DNA from: an uncultured Bacteroidales bacterium | GTDB lineage: Bacteria; Bacteroidota; Bacteroidia; Bacteroidales; UBA932 | Assembly (NCBI GenBank): GCA_937899055.1 | Contig: CALBPX010000130.1 | Span: forward strand, 1-21,295 | DNA: 21,295 nucleotides | Direction of reading: 5' to 3' | Shown: one piece after another, positions 6,774 through 13,046 of the stretch | Layout of the letters: the number at the start of each line of letters is the position of its first letter | Position numbering within the stretch: position 1 is the first letter of the stretch | The notes under the pieces: model-generated | Database searches by the model: none | The model's input: only the letters and a program-made list of their open reading frames with translations | Told to the model about the DNA's origin: nothing | Translations under genes and position numbers: made by a program

Positions 6774-7165
6774 AAGTCAAAGTACCAGGTATTTGTATCA
6801 ATAATTGCTTTGTACATAAACTGTTTCTCCAATGGATTTTGAGATGCATAAGACGTACACTTGCTTGCAGATGAACCAGAATATATTTTTTGCCACTGGC
6901 CTCCTAAACCTGTATTTACATATTTTTCAACAACACGTATTTCTGTCCACCCATACCCATTTGAACTTATTTGTACTTTAATTTGCATTTTATATTTAAT
7001 CCCATCATGATCCATAAAGTATGCTGTAGTTCGGTAAGTCTCATTTAAAGATTGGTTTTGGTTATACTGACTATTACCATTGCTATAAGTAGGTAGATAA
7101 CCTATCTGAGCAGAGGCTATTCCGCAGATCATAGCAAAAACTGACAATAAAAATAACCTTTTCAT
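6770..7165 (-). CDS. small secreted protein of unknown family, first gene of the operon
   Basis: A 131-residue protein. The start at 7165 gives a classic signal peptide, MKRLFLLSVFAMICGIASAQ (cut after residue 20); the longer in-frame reading to 7255 would put 30 residues in front of it. The mature protein has a low-complexity Asn/Gln/Tyr/Ser lead (NGNSQYNQNQSLN), then beta-rich sequence with two Gly-rich turns (SSNGYGWTE, NTGLGGQWQ) and a single Cys in KCTSYASQN. I do not recognise the family. It heads the exported-protein operon and lies 71 bases downstream of the U-tract of the structured RNA. Confidence 0.68.
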   Translation of the reverse strand: MKRLFLLSVFAMICGIASAQIGYLPTYSNGNSQYNQNQSLNETYRTTAYFMDHDGIKYKMQIKVQISSNGYGWTEIRVVEKYVNTGLGGQWQKIYSGSSASKCTSYASQNPLEKQFMYKAIIDTNTWYFDL

Positions 7166-7209
7166 AACTCTAGGTTTTAAATTGATATTCATAATACTTA
7201 GTATATGTT

Positions 7210-7228
7210 TCACCTTGCCCAGAGGTGA
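7210..7228. promoter_or_regulatory. small hairpin in the operon leader
   Basis: TCACCT (7210–7215) pairs with AGGTGA (7223–7228) around a 7-base loop, between the U-tract at 7237–7244 and the operon start at 7165. No TAnnTTTG box is seen on the minus strand between 7166 and 7236, so the operon seems to depend on transcription from further upstream. Confidence 0.35.
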
Positions 7229-7236
7229 GTTTATAT

Positions 7237-7457
7237 AAAAAAAAGTGTGGGGCAAATCACTTATCTGAACGGAGGCTCTCGCAAAGCCCTAGCACAAATA
7301 AACAACACCCCACACCCGTATGATAAACTAGCCGAAGCTAGAATATCAGACAAGGTGATTATTGGTTTGCCTATCCTTGTGCTAATTGAAATTTGCGAGA
7401 TTTCCGTTCAAGGATACAGCGAAAACACTTTCATCTGTATGTTTGTTCCGAAGAACA
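7237..7457 (-). ncRNA. multi-hairpin structured RNA / attenuator-like leader
   Basis: Read on the minus strand from a TATCTTTG box (7461–7468), the ~220-nt product has several stems. A UUCG-capped GTTC/GAAC hairpin lies at 7445–7456. An ATACAG/CTGTAT stem with inner GAAA/TTTC spans 7414–7440. A second UUCG-capped hairpin spans 7321–7348, with stems CTAGC/GCTAG and TGATA/TATCA. A terminator-like GTGTGGGG/CCCCACAC stem (7308–7315 with 7245–7252) is followed by eight U (7237–7244). A long-range pairing of three perfect 8-bp blocks joins 7266–7273, 7278–7285 and 7290–7297 with 7403–7410, 7392–7399 and 7377–7384. The long-range stem and the terminator stem cross each other, so both cannot easily form. 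The known RNA class, if any, is not recognised. Confidence 0.6.
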
Positions 7458-7460
7458 TTA

Positions 7461-7468
7461 CAAAGATA
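7461..7468 (-). promoter_or_regulatory. -7 box for the structured RNA and secreted-protein operon
   Basis: The minus strand reads TATCTTTG, a perfect Bacteroidota -7. A start 4–7 bases downstream falls at about 7454–7457, at the foot of the first UUCG hairpin. No TTTG is evident at the -33 position. Confidence 0.55.
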
Positions 7469-7551
7469 GAATTTTTTTTGATATACGGGTATTGGTTGGG
7501 GTATAAACAGGTGATATATTCTGCCTCCGCATGTGTTTCGTGAAAAATGTG

Positions 7552-7559
7552 TAACTTGC
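7552..7559 (+). promoter_or_regulatory. possible -7 box ahead of the 32-codon ORF and SanA-like gene
   Basis: TAACTTGC is a partial match (TAnnTTnn) to the Bacteroidota -7 consensus, 17 bases before the ATG at 7576. No -33 element is clear. Confidence 0.3.
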
Positions 7560-7575
7560 AACAGAATTAAAACAT

Positions 7576-7674
7576 ATGGCAGACAAAGAAAAACTTTCAA
7601 AAATTAGTCTTGTGCCGATTAAAGTCGTAGAATGCCGATATCACATGGATAGCCGTTGGTGCGTGAAGACATGA
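7576..7674 (+). CDS. 32-residue small ORF coupled to the SanA-like gene
   Basis: ATG at 7576 to TGA at 7672–7674 encodes 32 residues, beginning MADKEKLSKISLVPIKVVE and ending RWCVKT. The stop overlaps the next start by four bases (ATGA at 7671–7674), the arrangement of translationally coupled genes. The peptide is basic, has no signal or membrane segment, and is not recognised. It could be a leader peptide setting translation of the downstream gene, the tail of a deleted gene, or a real small protein. The coupling is the main argument for it. Confidence 0.4.
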   Translation: MADKEKLSKISLVPIKVVECRYHMDSRWCVKT

Positions 7675-8321
7675 AAAAGTATTTTAGATTCTTGTTATGG
7701 GGAGCAGGTGTGGTCATTTTGGCATGCCTTTCCTCTATTGTTGTCTGTAACCAAATGATAGTGAATAAAGCAAAGGGGAAAACATTTTACGAGATAGACA
7801 GCATCACTCCATCAGACTATGGTTTACTATTAGGTACTACTCCACAAACCAGGATAGGAAGAAGAACAAACTACTTCTTCAAGTATCGGATCGATGCGAC
7901 AGAACAACTCTACAAAGCAGGAAAAATAAAACACATTCTCATCAGTGGTGATGAGAACAGCCTTGACGGAGTTAATGAGGTTAAATGTATGAAAGATTCT
8001 CTCGTTGCTCATGGAGTTGATGCAAATGACATCATCTTGGACGGAAAAGGTTATAGAACACTTGATGCAGTAGTCAGAACTGTAAAGGTATATGATATTC
8101 ACAGCTTTGTAGTTATATCACAAAGATTCCATAACGAAAGAGCTATTTATCTTACAGAATCTCTTGGTCTTGAAGTACATGACATTCAGGGCTACAATGC
8201 CGCTGCCCCCACATCAATAATGTCCCTTATGACATATATCCGCGAATATTTTGCAAGGGTTAAGGTTTTTGTTGACATACTCACGGACAAAGAACCTTTG
8301 ACTTACGAGAAATATTCATGA
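7671..8321 (+). CDS. SanA/YdcF-type DUF218 membrane protein
   Basis: A 216-residue protein. It has one N-terminal membrane segment (FRFLLWGAGVVILACLSSIVV, about residues 5–25), then a DUF218 domain facing the periplasm. Markers are DYGLLLGT at about 45–52, YRIDATEQLYKAGK, HILISGDE at about 82–89, DGKGYRTLDAVVRT and FVVISQRFHNERAIYL. The family includes SanA (vancomycin exclusion at high temperature) and ElyC (envelope and lipid-carrier homeostasis) of E. coli; the biochemical activity is unclear. The start at 7671 is chosen over TTG at 7656 because it gives the MKK signal anchor and couples to the 32-codon ORF. It ends 3 bases before the right direct repeat, so it lies at the edge of the bounded island. 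Confidence 0.85.
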   Translation: MKKYFRFLLWGAGVVILACLSSIVVCNQMIVNKAKGKTFYEIDSITPSDYGLLLGTTPQTRIGRRTNYFFKYRIDATEQLYKAGKIKHILISGDENSLDGVNEVKCMKDSLVAHGVDANDIILDGKGYRTLDAVVRTVKVYDIHSFVVISQRFHNERAIYLTESLGLEVHDIQGYNAAAPTSIMSLMTYIREYFARVKVFVDILTDKEPLTYEKYS

Positions 8322-8324
8322 AAG

Positions 8325-8404
8325 AGGCTAAGTCTTAAAACAGAAACCCCTTCCTGATATGTCTGGAAGGGGTTGATTGTTCACTGGAGGTACCAAGCAG
8401 AATC
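8325..8404. repeat. right copy of ~80-bp direct repeat, running into tRNA-Cys
   Basis: Gapless partner of 5016–5095 (offset 3309, five differences, all in the last 31 bases). It contains the tRNA-Cys terminator hairpin and the tRNA 3' end through the T-arm GAATC. The two copies bound a 3.2-kb segment holding the secreted-protein operon, the structured RNA and the SanA-like gene. Confidence 0.85.
8339..8374 (-). terminator. intrinsic terminator of tRNA-Cys
   Basis: AACCCCTTCC (8345–8354) and GGAAGGGGTT (8365–8374) form a 10-bp stem with a 10-base loop. On the minus strand TCTGTTTT follows, 10 bases beyond the tRNA CCA end. It is a duplicate of the hairpin at 5036–5065. Confidence 0.8.
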
Positions 8405-8458
8405 GAACTGCTGTACACGGTTTTGCAGACCGTTGCCTAGCCACTCGGCCATGGTACC
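8385..8458 (-). tRNA. tRNA-Cys (GCA anticodon)
   Basis: The cloverleaf reads cleanly on the minus strand. The 7-bp acceptor is GGTACCA/TGGTACC, the D-arm contains GGCCGAGTGGCTAGGC, and the anticodon arm is ACGGT-CTGCAAA-ACCGT with GCA in the loop. The T-arm is AGCAG-TTCGATT-CTGCT. The discriminator is U73, an identity element of tRNA-Cys, and CCA is encoded (8385–8387). Without CCA it is 71 nt. It has its own TATATTTG box and follows the rRNA methyltransferase gene. Confidence 0.97.
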
Positions 8459-8470
8459 GAATCGGGATTG

Positions 8471-8500
8471 CAAATATAGCAATTTTTTTGATTATTCAAC
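8471..8500 (-). promoter_or_regulatory. promoter of tRNA-Cys
   Basis: The minus strand has TATATTTG (8471–8478), a perfect -7 box 12 bases before the tRNA 5' end, and GTTG at 8497–8500 with 18-base spacing as a partial -33. The -33 lies inside the last codons of the methyltransferase gene. Confidence 0.6.
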
Positions 8501-9694
8501 ATAAAGGATCAAACCTTTGAGATATTCACCTTCCGGGTGGCATATATCTACCGGATGATCAGATGGTTGAGTCATCCTGCCTATGATTCTGACCTTGCGG
8601 CGGGCAAGTGCTGCTGCCGAAAAAACAGCCAGGGCAAAATCGTTTTTGTCCACCACCTGAGAACAGCTGAATGTAAAAACAATGCCGCCTGCGGAAACTT
8701 TTTCTATGGCCATTGCATTGAGCTTTTTGTATGCCCTCAGGGCATTGGGCTTAGCACTCAGATGTTTGGCAAAAGCCGGAGGATCTACTACCATGAGTTG
8801 ATATTCGTCTTTGGGAACATTCCTGAGATATTCAATGGCATCTGTGCAGATGCACTGGCATTGGCTGTCAAAACCGTTGATTTTAAGATTATTCCTGCAA
8901 GCATCTATTGCAATCTGAGAACTGTCAACCGAAGTACAGCCCGTTGCACCACCCTTCATAGCATAAACGGAAAAGCCCCCGGTGTAGCAGAACAGGTTCA
9001 GAACCTTTTTTCCTTTGGCCATGCGATAAACCAGTGCACGGTTATCTCTCTGATCCAGGAAAAAACCTGTCTTCTGCCCCTTTTCCCAATCTACTGCAAA
9101 GCGGCATCCGTTTTCCAGAACCACAGTCTCTGGTTCAGGCCTCACTCCGTCCTTAAGATACAGGTAATCATCATCGCCCTTGAATGTTCCGATTGGAGTG
9201 CTTTTGGAATAAACCGCCAAAAGAGAGTCATTGTAAACTTTCCTGAGTGCCTCAGCGATGGCCTCACGGCTGGCATACATGCCGGCTGAATGAGTCTGCA
9301 TTACAGCCACATTCTTGTAGATATCCACTATCAGCCCGGGAAGGAAGTCGCCCTCCCCGTGAACCAGCCTGTAGCAGTCTGTAGTTCCGTCTTTTAGGCC
9401 GGCAAGGGTTGCAGTTCTCTGATTGAACGCCCTTTGAATTGAGGCTAACCAGAAAGCTGAGTTGATCTGAGAATCATCCCAAACCAACATCCTTACCATA
9501 ATTGAACCCTTTTGGAAATGACCTTTGCCCAGGAGATTTTTTTCTGAAGAAAAAACCTCAACGATATCGCCGTTTTCGGGTTCTCCCTCTATCTTGGCAA
9601 CGGCTCCGGAAAACACCCAAGGATGACAGCGGAGAAGGCTCTGATCCTTCCCTTTCTTTAGGTAAATTCTTCCGTTTGATGTTTTCTTATCCAT
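8492..9694 (-). CDS. class I SAM-dependent rRNA methyltransferase, RlmI/COG1092-like
   Basis: A 400-residue protein. The N-terminal PUA-like domain has RCHPWVFSGAVAKIEG and GDIVEVFSSEKNLLGKG (about residues 22–60). The Rossmann methyltransferase half has SAM motif I KVLNLFCYTGGFSVYA (about 215–230), an acidic SVDSSQIAIDAC strand, VVDPPAFAK (motif IV) and FTFSCSQVV near 345–355. E. coli RlmI makes m5C1962 in 23S rRNA; the target here is inferred from the family. The start at 9694 is chosen because MDKKTSNGRIYLKKG begins the PUA domain, and the 25 extra residues of the longer reading would overlap the upstream gene. It lies 28 bases after the exonuclease and is the last protein gene before tRNA-Cys. 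Confidence 0.9.
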   Translation of the reverse strand: MDKKTSNGRIYLKKGKDQSLLRCHPWVFSGAVAKIEGEPENGDIVEVFSSEKNLLGKGHFQKGSIMVRMLVWDDSQINSAFWLASIQRAFNQRTATLAGLKDGTTDCYRLVHGEGDFLPGLIVDIYKNVAVMQTHSAGMYASREAIAEALRKVYNDSLLAVYSKSTPIGTFKGDDDYLYLKDGVRPEPETVVLENGCRFAVDWEKGQKTGFFLDQRDNRALVYRMAKGKKVLNLFCYTGGFSVYAMKGGATGCTSVDSSQIAIDACRNNLKINGFDSQCQCICTDAIEYLRNVPKDEYQLMVVDPPAFAKHLSAKPNALRAYKKLNAMAIEKVSAGGIVFTFSCSQVVDKNDFALAVFSAAALARRKVRIIGRMTQPSDHPVDICHPEGEYLKGLILYVE

Positions 9695-9722
9695 ATCAAA
9701 ACAAATGGTACGCCTTTGATTG

Positions 9723-10304
9723 TCAGACAGACATAAGCTTAACATACATCTGACGGCAAACCCAGGCATCTATTGCTGCATAGCGCATCTGGGCATCGGA
9801 AAGGCGGCTGCTCTCCCAGTTTGAAAGTTGCTGAGACTTAGAAACCCTTATTCCAAGAATAATGGCAGACATCTTTCTCACGCTTTTTTCCATAATGCCG
9901 AACTTTTCTGCAAGCGTCTGCAAGTCTATGAATCCTCCGGGCCTGAAGGCGGAATATGAATTGAGACCGTGGATGTCGTCTCGGACTGCGGCCCCAACCT
10001 TAATTATGGCCGGGTCGGAAAGGATGGAGCAGAGTTCCTCCGGAAGCCCCAGTTGCTGGAGGCGGAAAATATATGCGGCGGTTTCTGTTGAGAGCTGCAG
10101 AAGGGCCATTCTGTTCTTCTGGGCATGAGCCACAAAGCAGGGCTTGGTTTCGGTATCAAAACCTATGACTTTCTCAGCCCTGAGGGCCCTTATGGCATCA
10201 CCGTAAAGTCTGTTCTGGTTTTCAACCAGTATTATATTCCCCTTAAAATCAGCAAAAGGAAGTTTTTCTATCTGTTCAGTTTCTATATGCGGCAGAAATG
10301 TCAT
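9723..10304 (-). CDS. 3'-5' exonuclease, DEDDy (RNase D-like) family
   Basis: A 193-residue single-domain nuclease. Motif I IGFDTETKP has Asp50 and Glu52. Motif II lies in GAAVRDDIHGLN at about residues 105–116. Motif III YAAIDAWVCRQMY near 174–186 has the Y-x-x-x-D arrangement of DEDDy enzymes. It lacks the HRDC domains of full RNase D, so it matches the short "3'-5' exonuclease domain" proteins common in Bacteroidota; the substrate (RNA or DNA 3' ends) is not determined. The ATG follows the racemase homologue's TGA with no gap, so it is co-translated in the same run. Confidence 0.88.
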   Translation of the reverse strand: MTFLPHIETEQIEKLPFADFKGNIILVENQNRLYGDAIRALRAEKVIGFDTETKPCFVAHAQKNRMALLQLSTETAAYIFRLQQLGLPEELCSILSDPAIIKVGAAVRDDIHGLNSYSAFRPGGFIDLQTLAEKFGIMEKSVRKMSAIILGIRVSKSQQLSNWESSRLSDAQMRYAAIDAWVCRQMYVKLMSV

Positions 10305-11813
10305 TCAGTTCAGCTTTTCTTTTATTTTTTCGTAAGTATAGGGTACAAGTTTCTGGATTCGTTTAAGATTGTCTGGATTCAGGTTTTCCTTGGAGAACGG
10401 AACAACAACCGTGGTTACATCCTCGGTCCCTACAGCACGGCCATATTTGAAGTCATGGGTGAGAGACCCGTCCTGCTCCAGGAATTTGTTATCTACGCTG
10501 TAGGAAGGAACCGATATGAAGGCATCCACTTCTCCGGTTCTGGTCCTGAGGGCCATGAGCCCGTCCTCTCTGAGAGACCTGCAACATTCAATAGCTGTAA
10601 ATACGGCAGGATCAATGAACTTAAAGTCATTTGCAATCAGATGCGAATAAACGAGCTTGTTGTTCTTTCTGTATGTCCTGAGTTCGCTCAGGGTCTGCTT
10701 GAGGGTATCCAGCAAAAAAGGATAATGGGTGCAGCCCAGAATGATGCTCTTCAAAGGAGCCTGCTCTTTGCTTTGGCGGAGTTTTTCAAGAAGACTCACA
10801 AGGTGGAACCTTGCATAGTTGGCGGCGGAATTGAGCTGGAACTGAGTGTATTTGCCATTTTCTTTCTTATAGAGGACGCCGTTGTCTTGGAAGCAGAAGT
10901 TGTAAACATCCATGAGGTCTTCATTGATATCGTCTTCTCCTGTGCCGATTACAGGCCCGCGGTAGGTATCTCGCGGAGCAGTAAGGCTGAGATCCACAAA
11001 GTCTTTTTCAAGATCTACCGCTTCGGCAAATCCGGCACCTTTCTGGTTTACCACCTGAATGAAACCTTCGTAGCCTCTGTCCTTCTTGACCTGCATTATG
11101 GTGTTGGGATAAGCACCTGAATCTATGGTACCTACAGTTGCCATTACTCCTACTGAAAGGCTGTCGCGTTCCTTGGAGGAAAGTATGTCCTCAAAGGTTG
11201 CATTCACTCCAGCGTTGATTACACCTATTACCTTTACTCCGGTTCCGGAAAGTTCCAAAAGCCTCTTTATATCGGCAAGACCGTATGCGGTTGCGGTATT
11301 GCAGGCAATCACTATAATCTTGCACTTCTGCTTGCGGCCTTTGGGGCTGCGGTCAGAACTGAGGTTGTAAAACTTGTCGCTGAGCATAAAAAGAGCGTTT
11401 TTGACAGCCAGTTCTCTCAGATAGTCTGTCTTGCCCTCTGACGGATAGGTTCCGTACGGCATATTTGCTTGGTCTGCAAGGTACTGGAAATCTTCGCCCC
11501 TGAAATCGGGAACGCCGTCGGCACCCATGCTTCCATCTATGTTGTTCAAATTATCTGCACTCAGAATAACTTCCAGGACTGTGAGTCCTCCGGTACCGGA
11601 ATCAAAGACTCCTATCGGCAGCTGGCTTCTTTCATCCTTAGCCTCAAACTCGTCAAAATCTGCATACCAGCGGCTGGAGGTCTGGTTGAGAGCCTTATCC
11701 ATAATTGGAGTCAAATCCTGAGGTCTGTCTTTTTCATTGTTGCATGAAGCAGACAGTGCGGCTACGGTAACAAAGGCCGCAAGAGTCAGTAAATAAGACA
11801 AATACTTTTTCAT
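10305..11813 (-). CDS. glutamate racemase (MurI)-like lipoprotein, double length
   Basis: A 502-residue protein with an N-terminal lipoprotein-type signal peptide (hydrophobic residues 5–20, then ALSASC, lipid Cys24). All Asp/Glu racemase landmarks are present: GVFDSGTGGLTVLE (68–81), MPYGTY (118–123), IACNTATAYG with catalytic Cys171, GVINAG, and GCTHYP with the second catalytic Cys near residue 360. Cytosolic MurI is about 265 residues. The extra length comes from a 40-residue linker, an insertion before the first Cys (NNIDGSMGADG region), a middle insertion around YRGPVIGTGEDDINED, and a ~110-residue C-terminal extension. If exported it would interconvert L- and D-amino acids outside the cytoplasm. 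The -3 residue of the lipobox is Ser, a weak match, so plain secretion is also possible. Confidence 0.85.
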   Translation of the reverse strand: MKKYLSYLLTLAAFVTVAALSASCNNEKDRPQDLTPIMDKALNQTSSRWYADFDEFEAKDERSQLPIGVFDSGTGGLTVLEVILSADNLNNIDGSMGADGVPDFRGEDFQYLADQANMPYGTYPSEGKTDYLRELAVKNALFMLSDKFYNLSSDRSPKGRKQKCKIIVIACNTATAYGLADIKRLLELSGTGVKVIGVINAGVNATFEDILSSKERDSLSVGVMATVGTIDSGAYPNTIMQVKKDRGYEGFIQVVNQKGAGFAEAVDLEKDFVDLSLTAPRDTYRGPVIGTGEDDINEDLMDVYNFCFQDNGVLYKKENGKYTQFQLNSAANYARFHLVSLLEKLRQSKEQAPLKSIILGCTHYPFLLDTLKQTLSELRTYRKNNKLVYSHLIANDFKFIDPAVFTAIECCRSLREDGLMALRTRTGEVDAFISVPSYSVDNKFLEQDGSLTHDFKYGRAVGTEDVTTVVVPFSKENLNPDNLKRIQKLVPYTYEKIKEKLN

Positions 11814-11834
11814 AATATTACATAATTAGGAACT

Positions 11835-13022
11835 TTAATAGTCAAATTCGCCCATAGGGCATCTGATTGTCAGCTGCGGAAGCGAGCCGCTGAGCTTTTC
11901 TACACGGCCAACCACCCGCGCCCCTACTCCGAGGGCTTCTGCAATGTCTATGATATCCTGAGCATAGGACTCCGAAACATAAAACTCCATCCTGTGCCCC
12001 ATGTTGAACACTTTGAACATCTCTCTCCACGGAGTCTGGCTTTGAGCCTGAATGGTTCTGAAAAGGACCGGAACATCAAACAGATTGTCCTTTACTATCC
12101 GCAGCCCCGGGGCAAAATGCAGGACCTTGGTCTGGCCTCCTCCGCTGCAGTGAATCATCCCATGAATACTGCTGCGCATACGGTCAAGCACGCGCTTTGC
12201 CACCGGAGCGTAAGTCCTTGTAGGAGAAAGCACCAGCTTGCCGTAAGTCATGCCGGTCTGAGGCTCAATGTCGGTGAGCTTCTTTGAGCCGCTATATACC
12301 AGACTCTCAGGCATGGACGGGTCGTAGGTTTCAGGGTATCTGACGCCCAGATATTTTGCAAACACATCGTGCCGGGCACTGGTAAGACCGTTGCTGCCCA
12401 TGCCACCGTTGTAGAAATCCTCGTACCTGGCCTGACCGTCTGAGGCAAGACCTACAATGACATCCCCACTCTTAATCCGGGAATTGTCTATGACCTGGCT
12501 CCTGCGGATTTTTGCATAAACGGTGGTATCGGCTATTACGGTACGGACAAGGTCTCCAACATCGGCAGTTTCGCCGCCGGTAGGAATGAGCCTCACGCCG
12601 TATTCGGCCATCTTGGAAACAAACCGCTGCGAGCCGGCTATGAGCCTTTCTATGACTTGGGCAGGAACAAGATTCTTGTTGCGGCCGATGGTTGAACTTA
12701 TGTAGATGTCATCCGTAATTCCTACACACAGAAGATCGTCGGTATTCATGACTATGGCATCCTGAGCAATGCCGTCCCAAACGCTAAGGTCAGAGGTTTC
12801 TTTCCAATAGGCATAGGCCAGAGACGATTTGGTGCCGGCGCCATCTGCATGCATGACACTGCACCACGGGTCCTGCTCAGCAGAGTAAACATCTTCTACA
12901 ATCTTGCAGAAGGCCCCCGGAAACAGCCCCTTGTCCGTATTCCTTATAGCCCTGTGAACATCCTCCTTCTGAGACGATACTCCTCTTTGGGCATACCTGT
13001 CCATGTTACCTGTTTCTGCCAT
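11835..13022 (-). CDS. purM: phosphoribosylformylglycinamidine cyclo-ligase (AIR synthetase)
   Basis: PurM closes FGAM to aminoimidazole ribotide with ATP, step five of purine synthesis. At 395 residues it is the longer Bacteroidota form. Markers are RGVSSQKEDVHRAI at the start, HADGAGTKSSLAY (the conserved D-G-V/A-GTK ATP-binding strand) at about 59–71, MNTDDLLCVG, RLIPTGGETADVGDLVRT at about 143–160, GLASDGQARYE, and FNMGHRMEF near 345. The second ATG (MDRYAQRG, seven codons in) is an alternative start. It lies 24 bases after the aminotransferase and 21 before the racemase homologue. purD sits five genes upstream in the same run. Confidence 0.95.
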   Translation of the reverse strand: MAETGNMDRYAQRGVSSQKEDVHRAIRNTDKGLFPGAFCKIVEDVYSAEQDPWCSVMHADGAGTKSSLAYAYWKETSDLSVWDGIAQDAIVMNTDDLLCVGITDDIYISSTIGRNKNLVPAQVIERLIAGSQRFVSKMAEYGVRLIPTGGETADVGDLVRTVIADTTVYAKIRRSQVIDNSRIKSGDVIVGLASDGQARYEDFYNGGMGSNGLTSARHDVFAKYLGVRYPETYDPSMPESLVYSGSKKLTDIEPQTGMTYGKLVLSPTRTYAPVAKRVLDRMRSSIHGMIHCSGGGQTKVLHFAPGLRIVKDNLFDVPVLFRTIQAQSQTPWREMFKVFNMGHRMEFYVSESYAQDIIDIAEALGVGARVVGRVEKLSGSLPQLTIRCPMGEFDY

Positions 13023-13046
13023 CTTCTGTATCGGTTGGCTGAGAGC

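Noticed and set aside
7262..7416. Integron attC site or invertible promoter formed by the long inverted repeat
   Set aside because: The arms lack the RYYYAAC/GTTRRRY core sites of attC, and the ~80 bases between the arms contain no TAnnTTTG promoter to invert. UUCG loops and the U-tract fit RNA better.
7237..7457. Retron msr-msd, CRISPR or tracrRNA-type element
   Set aside because: No reverse transcriptase, Cas gene or repeat-spacer array is present anywhere in the window.
7247..7543. Plus-strand 98-codon ORF starting with GTG in the structured region
   Set aside because: It lies across the nested inverted repeats and U-tract of the structured RNA; its frame is explained by that element and it has no credible start signal. 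A small protein cannot be wholly excluded.
10125..11120. 331-codon plus-strand ORF antisense to the racemase homologue
   Set aside because: A shadow of a clearly coding minus-strand gene with conserved catalytic motifs; no recognisable domain.
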